Shown here one piece after another: positions 1 through 9,229 of a DNA stretch of 64,000 nucleotides (within the stretch, counting starts at the first letter, position 1; the number at the start of each line of letters is the position of its first letter). The notes beneath the pieces were generated by a model. The model made no database searches, had not been told where the DNA came from, and worked only from the letters and a program-made list of their open reading frames with translations. Origin of the DNA: Aliiglaciecola sp041538045 (GTDB lineage: Bacteria > Pseudomonadota > Gammaproteobacteria > Enterobacterales > Alteromonadaceae); the NCBI RefSeq assembly GCF_041538045.1, contig NZ_JBGOSE010000015.1, positions 20,383-84,382 on the forward strand. The letters are read 5' to 3'. Made by a program: the position numbers and the translations under genes.

Positions 1-272
1 GTTTCCATTACAACGTCTAACAGAATAATAGCTAATTTGCTGCCTAATTTTTCAATGATAGTGAGTGCTTGCTTGCCTGAATAAGCATGGTGAAAGTACA
101 GCTTCTTATCATTGAGCTGCAAGTCCGATAACGCTAATCTCGTTACAGAATGAATCTCTTCATCGTCGTCAACTACTAACACATTCCAGCGACCTAAGTT
201 AGTCTCCTGTTCCTGTGATTCGTCTTCATCCAAGAAAATCAATTCATCATTTTCATAATCCGTTGGAAACAT
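1..272 (-). CDS. Response regulator receiver-domain protein (C-terminus outside window)
   Basis: Reading leftwards from an ATG at 272, preceded by a GGAAGG ribosome site, about 90 residues are open to the window edge. The N-terminus is acidic. At residues 31-37 there is a receiver-domain strand VLVVDDD with the Mg-binding acidic pair, and near residue 85 a strand IILLDVVM that carries the expected phosphoacceptor Asp. This start resembles the response regulators that carry a DUF3369 and an HD-type output domain, but the output domain lies outside the window, so the output function is unknown. It is divergent from the TIGR03899 gene, with about 220 bp between them. Confidence 0.75.
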   Translation of the reverse strand, partial: MFPTDYENDELIFLDEDESQEQETNLGRWNVLVVDDDEEIHSVTRLALSDLQLNDKKLYFHHAYSGKQALTIIEKLGSKLAIILLDVVME

Positions 273-493
273 TCATCCTTCCACTATACAAACTTCATAA
301 CTGGTGAATACTGTAAAACCGTCGACCACACTTTAAACATATCTCAATATGCCGCAAAGAGGAATTATAAGTGTAGCAAAAAACAGCAGAATCGCTTTTT
401 TTTGTCTTAATTTCGTCAAATAAGACAAATTCGTCAACTTAGTAGCTTTTCAGTTATAATCATTTTTTCGTTATATAGGTCAATTCTTCCTTT

Positions 494-1393
494 ATGAAAA
501 TAGATTCTAATACGCCACCTCCCCACCTTATACAGAAAAAGGACTCCGCAACTAAAAGTGCGGCACAAGCTGAGGTGCCTTCAACTCAAAAAAGCAATAC
601 GGAATATAACAAGCAGACGAAGCTCAAGATGCTGCAATGGTTTAGTAGAGCAGGTATCGCAATTGGCCATAAAAGCTCTATCGAACAAGATTTACAGAAA
701 AAAGTTAGTCGTCACCAGTTTGTTAAAGCCCAACGAAAATTAAAAAATTTAGAGCGAATTCTTTCCCTAGCTACTGATTTCAGTCAAGAGCAACCCATAC
801 AAGATGAGCTTGATCCGGATTGGTTTTTCAGTTTTAGTGAAATGGCTGAAAACATCAATTCGCCAGCAATGCAAGAATTGTGGGCAAAGATTTTCACCGT
901 TGAGATTAGCGTCCCTGGCTCGTTTTCCCTTAAAACCTTACAAACTTTAAAAAACTTAACCCATAGAGATGCAAAAATTCTAAAATTAGCAGTGGGTATG
1001 GCAAGTAGAAGAAAAGGCGAGCACGGCTTAAAAATTATTTATGGTTACCATCGAAAACCGAATATTTTATCCGTTTTTAGGCTCACCAAGAATGAACAGA
1101 TTAATTTAGCCGTACACGGTCTAACCTACCCAGATCTTCTCTCGTTAATGGATCTTGGTTTAATCTATAATAGTGAGATAGAGACAAGTGAACTTGAAAT
1201 ACAAAGCCGGTTGCAATATCGCTGCGCTGGGGAAACTTTTCACCTAGCCCCTAAAAAAAGAGGCTTAAGTTTACAATATTATAAATTCACTTCTATTGGC
1301 TCTGAATTAGCACGTTTGATAAATAACACAGTGAATAAACAATATTTAGACGACTTATTGGTATTACTTGGAAATGAATTTGAATTAAATTGA
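494..1393 (+). CDS. TIGR03899 family protein of unknown function
   Basis: A 299-residue protein without signal peptide or membrane segment. The first 45 residues are polar and probably disordered. A Lys/Arg-rich helical stretch follows, and then a segment around residues 105-150 (DPDWFFSFSEMAENINSPAM) typical of the TIGR03899/DUF2806-type family found in Vibrio, Shewanella and Alteromonas. The family has no assigned reaction. The ribosome site is weak and the gene stands alone, followed 87 bp later by yghU. The assignment rests on recognised sequence style, and no catalytic motif is seen. Confidence 0.7.
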   Translation: MKIDSNTPPPHLIQKKDSATKSAAQAEVPSTQKSNTEYNKQTKLKMLQWFSRAGIAIGHKSSIEQDLQKKVSRHQFVKAQRKLKNLERILSLATDFSQEQPIQDELDPDWFFSFSEMAENINSPAMQELWAKIFTVEISVPGSFSLKTLQTLKNLTHRDAKILKLAVGMASRRKGEHGLKIIYGYHRKPNILSVFRLTKNEQINLAVHGLTYPDLLSLMDLGLIYNSEIETSELEIQSRLQYRCAGETFHLAPKKRGLSLQYYKFTSIGSELARLINNTVNKQYLDDLLVLLGNEFELN

Positions 1394-1480
1394 AATTTCC
1401 CCGTTTAAGTTTTTCAGATAGTCCCAATTTACTTACCCTATACAACTCAACATCCTTAACAAAATTTAACAGGAGCTAAA

Positions 1481-2341
1481 ATGAGTGACTCTTATACCCC
1501 ACCTAATGTATGGACCTGGAATAAAGAAAGTGCTGGAAAGTTTGCTAATATTAATAGACCCATTTCTGGAGCAACTCACGAGAAAGATTTGCCCGTAGGC
1601 AAACATCCTCTACAACTATATTCTTTGGCAACACCAAACGGCGTTAAAGTGACTGTAATGCTCGAAGAGTTGCTAGAAAAAGGTCATCAAGGGGCAGAAT
1701 ACGACGCTTATTTAGTTGATATATTAGAAGGGGGTCAATTTAGTAGCGGTTTTGTCGCTGCCAATCCAAACTCTAAAATACCCACTTTTGTTGACCATAG
1801 TACATCAAAACCCACTCGCGTGTTTGAATCAGGTTCAATTCTATTGTACTTAGCTGAAAAGTTTAATGATTTCATTCCACAGGACCCAACTCAGCGTACT
1901 GAGTGTTTGTCTTGGTTATTCTGGCAAATGGCCAGTGCACCGCTATTAGGTGGTGGTTTTGGTCATTTTTATGCTTATGCACCTGAAAAACTGGAATACC
2001 CCATAGACCGTTACACGATGGAAATAAAACGCCAACTTGATGTGTTGGATAAACTGCTAGCTAACAATGAATATATGTGTGGTGATGAATATACCATTGC
2101 CGATATCGCTACATGGCCATGGTACGGTGCCTTAGTAAAAGGATTAGCTTATGATGCGGCAGAGTTCATTGAAGCGCATACCTATAAAAATGTTATTCGC
2201 TGGGCCGATAAAATTGCCGAACGCCCAGCAGTTCAGCGTGGCCGCATGGTAAATAAAACTTGGGGTGAACCAGAATCGCAATTGCGTGAGCGCCATGATG
2301 CCAGCGATTTCGAAACCAAAACCCAAGATAAAATAGGCTAG
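1481..2341 (+). CDS. yghU: Glutathione-dependent disulfide-bond oxidoreductase, GST superfamily
   Basis: A 286-residue cytosolic protein with the N-terminal extension (YTPPNVWTWN) characteristic of YghU/YfcG-type nu-class glutathione transferases. It has a thioredoxin-like domain from about residue 42 with the TPNG motif at the start of the first helix, where Asn/Thr replace the usual catalytic Tyr/Ser. An all-helical C-terminal domain follows, with the YTIADIATWPW motif. The family reduces disulfides using two bound glutathiones. AGGAG lies 5 bp before the ATG. It ends 30 bp before a REP-like repeat, which may act as the transcript end. The length matches E. coli YghU (288). Confidence 0.92.
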   Translation: MSDSYTPPNVWTWNKESAGKFANINRPISGATHEKDLPVGKHPLQLYSLATPNGVKVTVMLEELLEKGHQGAEYDAYLVDILEGGQFSSGFVAANPNSKIPTFVDHSTSKPTRVFESGSILLYLAEKFNDFIPQDPTQRTECLSWLFWQMASAPLLGGGFGHFYAYAPEKLEYPIDRYTMEIKRQLDVLDKLLANNEYMCGDEYTIADIATWPWYGALVKGLAYDAAEFIEAHTYKNVIRWADKIAERPAVQRGRMVNKTWGEPESQLRERHDASDFETKTQDKIG

Positions 2342-2370
2342 AAACCATTCAAGCTTTGTTCAAAAAATTT

Positions 2371-2541
2371 ATGTAGGTAGGGGCTTCAGCCCCTATATCA
2401 TGCTGAGCAGTGCTACTGGGCTAAAGCCCAGCCTACAAGAGCTGGACATGAATTCCTAGCGAAGAGAACCAATGTAAGTAGGGGCTGCAGCCCCTATGCC
2501 ATGCTGAGGAGTGTTACTAGACTAAAACCCAGCCTAGAAGA
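2371..2541. repeat. Two tandem REP-like palindromic elements
   Basis: Two copies of a roughly 70-bp unit (2371-2440 and 2472-2541) separated by 31 bp. Each copy has two hairpins, GGGGCTTCAGCCCC-type and TGGGCTAAAGCCCA-type. In the first copy these are enclosed by outer arms TGTAGG...CCTACA. The second copy is degenerate: its second hairpin and outer arm are mutated. The pair fills the space between yghU and the end of cysH, which face each other, and ends 15 bp from the cysH stop. The architecture is BIME/REP-like; no adjacent REP transposase is present. Confidence 0.75.
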
Positions 2542-2555
2542 TGACGATAAGCTGA

Positions 2556-3320
2556 TTAGATTCCGTCACCAAATTCATGGAGACCACACTCACGTTTTAA
2601 TCCGAAGAAACGGGTGTCTTGTTCACTCATACCGGCTTCTAAAGCTTTTGAAGTATGCCAGTCACCAATAGACACAAAACCTTTTTCCCATAGAGGATGA
2701 TAAGGAAGATCATGTGCTTTTAAATATTCATGGAGCGCTTTGTTTGACTGATCAATGATTGGATAAACTTTGGTTTGTCCATTTAATCTTTGCAGTACAT
2801 TCAAGTTCTCACGAGAGTCAGACTGAGAGCGTCTCAAACCAGCAAACCAAGTTCCCACTTTCAGGTCTTTCAAAGCCTGCTGCATGGGTAAAACTTTATT
2901 CATTTTGTTGTATTTTTCGATACCTTCAATACCTTGTTCCCACAACAAACCATGACGCGCCTCTTGCCAAGCAGGAGACTGCGGAGCTCGATAGACTTTT
3001 AAGTTAAGCTTAAGTCGCTCAGTTAATTCATCAATAAAATTGTAGGTTTCTGGAAAAAGATAACCCGTATCAGTGAGTACAACAGGAATATCGGAATACT
3101 CCTGGGACAACAGATGTAACATTACTGCCGATTGAGCACCAAAACTAGACGAAACTATGTGCTCACCGGGCAGATGTTCAAGCGCCCAAACCACTCGTTG
3201 TTGAGGGGTTTGTTTTTCAAGTTCTGCATTAAGTTCAGCGAACTGCTCAGCATCCAGACTGTTAATCCAATCTGCTGCATGCGCTTTTTCGGCTGAGTTT
3301 TGGAATACTGCGTTAGGCAT
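2556..3320 (-). CDS. cysH: Phosphoadenylyl-sulfate (PAPS) reductase
   Basis: Reduces PAPS to sulfite with thioredoxin in assimilatory sulfate reduction. The 254-residue protein has the PP-loop-like SSSFGAQSAV near residue 58 and ends in KRECGLH, with the catalytic Cys at residue 245. That is the only Cys in the protein. The absence of the CC...CXXC cluster ligands argues for a PAPS rather than an APS reductase. An upstream TTG at 3344 would add eight residues, but the ATG at 3320 has AAGGA at proper spacing and was chosen. It overlaps the cysI stop by 8 bp, as the last gene of cysJIH. The thioredoxin partner could be trxA at 39.7 kb. Confidence 0.95.
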   Translation of the reverse strand: MPNAVFQNSAEKAHAADWINSLDAEQFAELNAELEKQTPQQRVVWALEHLPGEHIVSSSFGAQSAVMLHLLSQEYSDIPVVLTDTGYLFPETYNFIDELTERLKLNLKVYRAPQSPAWQEARHGLLWEQGIEGIEKYNKMNKVLPMQQALKDLKVGTWFAGLRRSQSDSRENLNVLQRLNGQTKVYPIIDQSNKALHEYLKAHDLPYHPLWEKGFVSIGDWHTSKALEAGMSEQDTRFFGLKRECGLHEFGDGI

Positions 3321-5022
3321 AAAAATCCTTGGCTGAATTAACAACCGGAGCGATGACTTTAGCGCGAATTAAGAAGTCACCAAAACCTTCGTCTTCGTTA
3401 CCTTCTTGAGCCCAACGACCAATAAGTTCGTCGAGGTGAGCTAAAATCTCTTGTTCGCTGATATTTTCTTTGTACATTTTAGGAATACGTGTGCCCTGGC
3501 GATCTCCACCTAGATGGAAGTTGTATTTACCAGGACCTTTTCCAACCAAACCAACTTCTGCAAGCATTGCGCGACCACAGCCATTAGGGCAGCCTGTAAC
3601 ACGGAATATAATACTGCGGTCAGCCACGTTATGCTTGGCAAGTAAACCTTCAATTTCCGTTACCGCATCAGGCAGGTAACGCTCTGCTTCTGCCATTGCC
3701 AAAGGACAGGTAGGAAGAGAAACACAGGCCATTGAATCTAGGCGTTGATTACTTACACCATCAGAGATCAAGCCATGGGCTTTAGCTAATGTTTCAATTT
3801 CTTCTTTTTGCTCCGCTGGCACACCTGCAATCACAAGGTTTTGATTTGCGGTTAAGCGAAAATCACCAGTGTGAACTTTTGCAATTTCAGCGCACCCAGT
3901 TTTTAAGGTTTTACCCGGATAGTCAAGAATACGACCATTTTCAATAAAAACGGTTAAATGATACTTACCATCAACGCCTTCAACCCAACCAAAACGATCA
4001 CCACGAGAAGTAAACTCATAAGGACGGCTTTGGGCAAACTCGATACCCGCTCTCGATTCCACTTCGGCTTTAAAATTCTCTACACCAACACGTTCAAGGG
4101 TATATTTGGTTTTCGCATTTTTACGATTAACACGGTTTCCCCAATCTCGCTGGGTACTCACTACAGCGGCAGCTACATCCAATGTTTTATCCAATGGAAT
4201 AAAACCAAAGTCATCCGCTTTACGAGGGTAAGTCGAATGGTCACCATGGGTCATGGCTAAACCACCACCCACAAGAACGTTAAAACCAATGAGCTTGCCG
4301 TTTTCAGCAATAGCAACGAAGTTAAGGTCGTTAGCATGCACATCAATATCGTTATGTGGTGGAATAACAACTGTTGTTTTGAACTTACGAGGTAAGTAGT
4401 TGTTACCTAGAATTGGTTCATTTTCAGTGGTTTCTACCTTTTCACCATCTAACCAAATTTCCGCGTAAGCACGAGTTTTCGGCAACAAATGTTCACTAAT
4501 TTTTTTAGCCCACTCGTAGGCTTCTTGATGTACCGCAGACTCTACAGGGTTTGAAGTACACAACACGTTACGGTTAACATCACCAGCGGTGGCAATAGAA
4601 TCAATTCCCACTTTATTGAGGGTTTGATGCATCATTTTAATTTGCGGCTTCAACACACCATGAAACTGAAACGTTTGACGAGTAGTTAAACGAATACTGC
4701 CATAGAGGCTATGATCTGCAGCAAACTTGTCGATGGCTAACCATTGGTCGGGAGAAATAATCCCGCCGGGCAAACGTGCTCGCAGCATTACATTCTGTAA
4801 TGGTTCTAATTTCTGCTTAGCGCGCTCAGCACGAATATCACGATCATCTTGCTGATACATACCGTGGAATCGAATTAACTGAAAATTGTCAGCGATAAAA
4901 CCACCGGTCAAATCATCTTTAAGGTCTTGAGCAATCGTTCCACGTAAAAAGTTACTTTCGCCTTTAATACGTTCGTTTTCTGCCAATTTACCTTCAACTA
5001 TAAACTTTTTATCGGAACCCAT
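3313..5022 (-). CDS. cysI: Sulfite reductase [NADPH] hemoprotein beta-subunit
   Basis: A 569-residue siroheme and 4Fe-4S subunit that reduces sulfite to sulfide with six electrons delivered by CysJ. The four cluster ligands are visible in CVSLPTC and TGCPNGC in the C-terminal third, one of them shared with siroheme. The duplicated ferredoxin-like half domains and the siroheme-contact Arg-rich segment SIRLTTRQTFQFHGV are present. The length matches E. coli CysI (570). The start codon overlaps the cysJ stop by one base (TAATG), so translation is probably coupled. No siroheme synthase gene is nearby. Confidence 0.97.
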   Translation of the reverse strand: MGSDKKFIVEGKLAENERIKGESNFLRGTIAQDLKDDLTGGFIADNFQLIRFHGMYQQDDRDIRAERAKQKLEPLQNVMLRARLPGGIISPDQWLAIDKFAADHSLYGSIRLTTRQTFQFHGVLKPQIKMMHQTLNKVGIDSIATAGDVNRNVLCTSNPVESAVHQEAYEWAKKISEHLLPKTRAYAEIWLDGEKVETTENEPILGNNYLPRKFKTTVVIPPHNDIDVHANDLNFVAIAENGKLIGFNVLVGGGLAMTHGDHSTYPRKADDFGFIPLDKTLDVAAAVVSTQRDWGNRVNRKNAKTKYTLERVGVENFKAEVESRAGIEFAQSRPYEFTSRGDRFGWVEGVDGKYHLTVFIENGRILDYPGKTLKTGCAEIAKVHTGDFRLTANQNLVIAGVPAEQKEEIETLAKAHGLISDGVSNQRLDSMACVSLPTCPLAMAEAERYLPDAVTEIEGLLAKHNVADRSIIFRVTGCPNGCGRAMLAEVGLVGKGPGKYNFHLGGDRQGTRIPKMYKENISEQEILAHLDELIGRWAQEGNEDEGFGDFLIRAKVIAPVVNSAKDFYA

Positions 5023-6845
5023 TAGTACACATCCTTCTGGTAACGCTTACCGCGGCGCATTTCGGTTAAATACGCTTCAGCATCTTCTTCACTTTTACCA
5101 CCATGCTCTTGAACAACGGTCAAAAGTGCATCATGAACATCTTTAGCCATGTGGGTTGCGTCACCACAGACATAAAAATGTGCGCCTTGCTCTAGCCAAT
5201 CAAATAACTCAGCACCATTTTCTAAGATACGATGCTGTACATAAATTTTTTGCTCTTGGTCACGGGAAAATGCCAAGCTAACTTTGTCTACCACTCCATC
5301 TTTTACAAAACGCTGCCATTCGGTTTGGTACAAGAAGTCTTGGGTAAAACTAGGGTTACCAAAAAATAGCCAGTTTTTGCCATCAGCTTCATCTTCTGCG
5401 CGCTGTTGCATGAAAGCTCTAAATGGTGCGATACCAGTTCCAGGGCCGACCATGATAACTGGCGTCTCTGGATTTTCTGGTAAGCGGAAATTGTTGTTAT
5501 GCTCCACAAATACTTTCAGTTCTTGCCCTTCTTCTAGGCGTTTACCTAAAAAGTTAGATGCAGAACCATTGCGCACATTACCGTTAACATCATACTCAAC
5601 CATAGCAACGGTAAGATGCACTTCGTCATCTACCTCAGCTTGACTTGAGGCAATTGAATAAAGTCTTGGCGTAATAGGTCTTAGGGCTCTAGCTAACTGC
5701 TCTGCTGTAATTTTTGCTGGGAAATCAGCTACAATATCAACTATTTGCTTGTCTGCTAAATACTCTCTTAGCTTTGCTTTATCATCAAACAATGTTTGCA
5801 GCTTTTCATTTGGCGCAGACTCCAAATAACTCTTAACAAAAGTTGGATAACTTAGGGTTAGCTCAAATTTTTCAATTAGCGCTTGCTTGATACTGAGCGT
5901 GTCGCTACCCACCTCTATACTTTCATTTCCGTCAACACCAACTAGTTGCAATAGTTCATTTACTAGAGCATCGTCATTAGTAAACCAAATACCTAAGGCG
6001 TCACCTGGTTGATATTGGATCCCAGAGTCTTCAAGGGATATTTCAATATGACGAATATCTTTTACTGAATCTCGGCCTGTAATTTTCTGACTTTCTAATA
6101 AAGTTGCAGTAAACGGGTTTTTCTTTGAATACTCAGATTTAGCGGCATCTAAAGAAGTGCTGTTAACACTTCCAGCGATAGGCTCAACTGGCGCTTGGCT
6201 GGCAGCAAACTCTTCTTTCAACTGAATCGCTATTTGATCAAAAAATGCGTTAGTTACGGTTTCGTAATCAACATCACAATCCACTCTTGGAGTAATACGC
6301 TTACCACCCAAAGCTTCAAGGCGTGCGTCGAAATCTTTTGCCGTCTGACAAAAGAACTCATAACTACTGTCACCAAGACCAACTACCGCAAAGTTTAACT
6401 CAGGTAGTTTTGGTGCTTTTTTACTGCCTACAAACTCATGTAGCTCAACTGCATCATCAGGAGCATCACCTTCACCATGAGTACTAACAACGATAAGAAG
6501 ATGGGTTTCGTTTTTAAGTTGCTTAGCTTTGTAATCAGCCATGCTGTGTAGGTTAACTTTCAACCCAGCATGTTGAGCTTTTTCTTTAAACTCTTGGGCA
6601 ACACCTTTTGCATTACCGGTTTGCGAGCCAAAAAGAATGGTAAGTTGTTTTTCAACAACAGGAGCTGCTGAGGCAGGAGCCGCAACGTGTCCAGCCGACT
6701 GGTGATGAGCCAAACCCGCCAAATACCCACTCATCCAAGTGAGTTGATTATTGTTAAGCGGCGCTATGGCGCTATTTATTTGCTGCCATTGGGATTCATT
6801 AATAACCGCTGATGGCACTAGTGCTTGATTGTTCTTTGAAGACAT
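5022..6845 (-). CDS. cysJ: Sulfite reductase [NADPH] flavoprotein alpha-subunit
   Basis: A 607-residue diflavin reductase that passes electrons from NADPH through FAD and FMN to CysI. The N-terminal flavodoxin domain begins near residue 67 (LTILFGSQTGNAKG). The FAD-binding part contains RLYSIASS, the NADPH-binding part contains GPGTGIAPFRAF, and the protein ends with the family's RRGKRYQKDVY tail. It is the first gene of the cysJIH operon. The start codon directly follows a perfect 11-bp inverted repeat with a T-tract, annotated separately, which may affect its translation or read-through. A CysB site was not identified with confidence. Confidence 0.97.
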   Translation of the reverse strand: MSSKNNQALVPSAVINESQWQQINSAIAPLNNNQLTWMSGYLAGLAHHQSAGHVAAPASAAPVVEKQLTILFGSQTGNAKGVAQEFKEKAQHAGLKVNLHSMADYKAKQLKNETHLLIVVSTHGEGDAPDDAVELHEFVGSKKAPKLPELNFAVVGLGDSSYEFFCQTAKDFDARLEALGGKRITPRVDCDVDYETVTNAFFDQIAIQLKEEFAASQAPVEPIAGSVNSTSLDAAKSEYSKKNPFTATLLESQKITGRDSVKDIRHIEISLEDSGIQYQPGDALGIWFTNDDALVNELLQLVGVDGNESIEVGSDTLSIKQALIEKFELTLSYPTFVKSYLESAPNEKLQTLFDDKAKLREYLADKQIVDIVADFPAKITAEQLARALRPITPRLYSIASSQAEVDDEVHLTVAMVEYDVNGNVRNGSASNFLGKRLEEGQELKVFVEHNNNFRLPENPETPVIMVGPGTGIAPFRAFMQQRAEDEADGKNWLFFGNPSFTQDFLYQTEWQRFVKDGVVDKVSLAFSRDQEQKIYVQHRILENGAELFDWLEQGAHFYVCGDATHMAKDVHDALLTVVQEHGGKSEEDAEAYLTEMRRGKRYQKDVY

Positions 6846-6889
6846 AAAAACGCTAACCTTTTAATTGATGGGGGCAGATTAGCGTTTTT
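6846..6889 (-). promoter_or_regulatory. Inverted repeat with T-tract abutting the cysJ start codon
   Basis: A perfect 11-bp inverted repeat (AAAAACGCTAA at 6846-6856 and its complement at 6879-6889) with a 22-nt loop. On the minus strand the second arm ends in TTTTT and the cysJ ATG follows at once. The purine-rich ribosome site AAAGG lies within the loop and stem edge. It could be the terminator of the upstream outer-membrane gene, a leader attenuator, or a translation-control hairpin. The sequence alone does not decide. Confidence 0.5.
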
Positions 6890-6959
6890 TATTATTAACA
6901 GGAAAGACCTAAATAGGATTTTTTATTACTTAATGGACTTAAAACCAAACTTTAATGAC

Positions 6960-7718
6960 TTAGAAGTGTATTTCTATACCAGCAAATGCCCCACTAAACT
7001 CTAAATCTGAGTAGATATCATCTAAATCTTCCAGCTCCAGTGAAGTCGCTCTGTAACCCAGCTGTAGCGACATATCAATGGCTAGATTGTCTACAAATTG
7101 ATAAACTAATGCAATTTCGTAGTCACTTAATGAATGATCGTCAATGGCTAAATAACTACCTTCCGCATAAGCTCCTAAGCCAGTAAAAGGCAAGCCAATG
7201 TAAAGTTTTGAGTACACCATTGGCACAACGCCAGAGAACTCTTCTCTGGCAAAGTTAGATGCATCAGCGGTTTCTCTAACAAAAATTTCTCCGTCTACAT
7301 ACTTACCATTGATACCGAAATCAAAACTAACCAAATCGTTGTCGAATAATTCATAATACAAAATAAAGTCTGTATTAGTCATATCCACTTCAGTGTTTAA
7401 GGGGGTGTCGACACTGAAGATCTCGCCATTAAAGGTAAATGTACTATTTAAGGTAACGTCTCCGCTAGTATCTAAAGTAGTTTGTCGCACCTTAATGTTA
7501 GGAATTAACGGAATTGGATGCTCTAGTGCTACATATAAGCTCGATTTGGTTTCTGTATCAAAATCGAACCTTGTTATATCAGCATCGTTTGAAAAGCCAC
7601 CTTCAGCATCCATGTTCCAGCCTTGAGCACCAACGTACAAACCTAGTAATGTGTCTGCCTGGGCGGGCACAGCAACAACGGATGTAGCTAAAATTAGCGA
7701 TTTAATTTTGTGTTTCAC
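6960..7718 (-). CDS. TIGR04219 family outer-membrane beta-barrel protein
   Basis: A 252-residue protein with a cleavable signal peptide (MKHKIKSLILATSVVAVPAQA). An 11-residue glycine-rich first strand GLYVGAQGWNM follows, then alternating hydrophobic/polar strands, and it ends in FAGIEIHF, an outer-membrane barrel ending with a C-terminal Phe. The family occurs in Vibrio and Alteromonadales; its cargo is unknown. It starts 3 bp after the stop of the DUF2333 gene, so the two are almost certainly one operon. Confidence 0.85.
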   Translation of the reverse strand: MKHKIKSLILATSVVAVPAQADTLLGLYVGAQGWNMDAEGGFSNDADITRFDFDTETKSSLYVALEHPIPLIPNIKVRQTTLDTSGDVTLNSTFTFNGEIFSVDTPLNTEVDMTNTDFILYYELFDNDLVSFDFGINGKYVDGEIFVRETADASNFAREEFSGVVPMVYSKLYIGLPFTGLGAYAEGSYLAIDDHSLSDYEIALVYQFVDNLAIDMSLQLGYRATSLELEDLDDIYSDLEFSGAFAGIEIHF

Positions 7719-7721
7719 TTT

Positions 7722-8714
7722 TTATCCTTGATTTAATAGTTCATTTAATTCGATTAAAGCAGCATTTGCTCGAGAAATATAGTTCGCCATAACTAACGAG
7801 TGATTGGCTAACATACCTAACCCACTTCCATTCAAAATCATTGGGCTCCAAATGGTTTGCTGGGTTGACTCCAGTTCACGGATAATCTGGCGCAGGCTGA
7901 CGGTGGCATTTTTCTTTTCAAGCACGTCAGCAAAATCGACTTCCACCGCTTTTAAAAAATGTATTAACGCCCAAGCAGCCCCTCTAGCTTCATAGAAGTT
8001 GTCATCAGTTTTCCACCAGCTGGTTTTTTCAAATCGCTGTTTTGCCTCTGGGGTAGATTGTCTAGCCGTCGCATCACCTGCCAAATCAGTGTTTAACACT
8101 TCTTGGCCGACACTAGCACTTAACTTTTGCGATAAATTACCTAAACGTTTCTCGACCTGTTTTAACCAGTCTCTTAGATTATCCGCGCGAGAAAAAAACT
8201 GCGCAGTCCCTTGACCTCTATCAGCCAAATCCGTTCGATATGCGTAAAGATCTTTAAGTGCGTCTTGGTACATAGACTCTGCAGAAGGCAACATCCAACT
8301 AAGGTGATTCATATTTAATGCGGGTTGTGCTTTGGTTAGTTGTGGATTTTCCATTGACTGAGATTGAGAACGGCTAAAATCTTTGCGCATTGCCAGCGCC
8401 AAATCCCGAGACATTTCCAAGGCTCCAAATTCCCATCGGGGCATATTGTCCATAAATATTCCAGGAGGCATTACGTCATTCGATAGGTAACCACCAGGCT
8501 TATCCATGAGTGATTCCACCACTCGAATCAGGGTATGGGTAGTGGTGTAACCAATCACCACATTTTCTGAGTTAGTTTGAGCATAAGTTTGTGCTTCAGT
8601 ACGCACGTCGAAGGCTTCAGGTTCAAAGCTCCAATAAACAGAGATTAACCAACCAATAAACACTATCAATAGGAAAGTGGTGGTGAGCCATTTCGCATTT
8701 AAAAACCGTTGCAT
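7722..8714 (-). CDS. DUF2333 family inner-membrane-anchored protein
   Basis: A 330-residue protein with one N-terminal membrane segment (residues 9-29, TTTFLLIVFIGWLISVYW) and a large, probably periplasmic, helical domain. The segment KPGGYLSNDVMPPGIFMDNM around residues 72-91 is characteristic of DUF2333. No function is established for the family. It lies immediately upstream of, and is co-directional with, the TIGR04219 barrel protein, which suggests a cell-envelope role. Confidence 0.85.
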   Translation of the reverse strand: MQRFLNAKWLTTTFLLIVFIGWLISVYWSFEPEAFDVRTEAQTYAQTNSENVVIGYTTTHTLIRVVESLMDKPGGYLSNDVMPPGIFMDNMPRWEFGALEMSRDLALAMRKDFSRSQSQSMENPQLTKAQPALNMNHLSWMLPSAESMYQDALKDLYAYRTDLADRGQGTAQFFSRADNLRDWLKQVEKRLGNLSQKLSASVGQEVLNTDLAGDATARQSTPEAKQRFEKTSWWKTDDNFYEARGAAWALIHFLKAVEVDFADVLEKKNATVSLRQIIRELESTQQTIWSPMILNGSGLGMLANHSLVMANYISRANAALIELNELLNQG

Positions 8715-8770
8715 AATATGCTTCCTGTATTTTGAATTAATGACACTTTACACTCATAACACTATCTATT

Positions 8771-9229
8771 CTAATGATGGTTATGTGACTTTTCTTTGCC
8801 TGGCATTACGGCTTTTGCAGTAACCTGAATCGTTTTTTGATCTTCACTGACAAGGGTAATGGAGACCATTTGATTTTCTGCTAATGGTTTTTTAAGGCCA
8901 AATATCATGACGTGTAAACCGCCAGGTTTAAAGCTAACTGTTTGTCCAGCGGGAATTCGAATTTGATCTTGTTCTTGCATACTCATCATACCATTTTCCA
9001 TTACATGAGCATGCAATTCCGCTTTTTCAGCAACGTCGGTGCTGACAGATACCAGAACGAGATCCTTATCTGATGAATTGTGAATATTAAAGTAGGCGGC
9101 GGTGTTGGGCACAGTGGGTGGTAACAAGCGTACTGATGCATCTGATATCTTAATATTTGCTGCGCTTGCAAAACTACAAACCAATAAGCCGATAAAAATC
9201 CACCATGGTTGTTGCTTGATAAATTTCAT
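8771..9229 (-). CDS. Periplasmic copper chaperone, PCu(A)C family
   Basis: A 152-residue secreted protein. The ATG at 9229 (MKFIKQQPWW) was chosen over an upstream in-frame start at 9334 because it is preceded by AGGAAAGG and begins a proper signal peptide ending near ASA. The mature part has the PCu(A)C copper site: His-Met near HAHVMENGMM and a second His-x-Met in GGLHVMIFG. A His-rich tail (HNHH) ends the protein. The family delivers Cu(I), often to cytochrome oxidase. No oxidase or Sco gene is adjacent in this window. Confidence 0.88.
   Translation of the reverse strand: MKFIKQQPWWIFIGLLVCSFASAANIKISDASVRLLPPTVPNTAAYFNIHNSSDKDLVLVSVSTDVAEKAELHAHVMENGMMSMQEQDQIRIPAGQTVSFKPGGLHVMIFGLKKPLAENQMVSITLVSEDQKTIQVTAKAVMPGKEKSHNHH

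Noticed and set aside
2144..2326. Minus-strand frame inside yghU
   Set aside because: Antisense shadow with no ribosome site.
5284..5643. 119-codon frame antisense to cysJ
   Set aside because: Shadow of the NADPH-binding part of cysJ, with a low-complexity Ser/Pro-rich translation.
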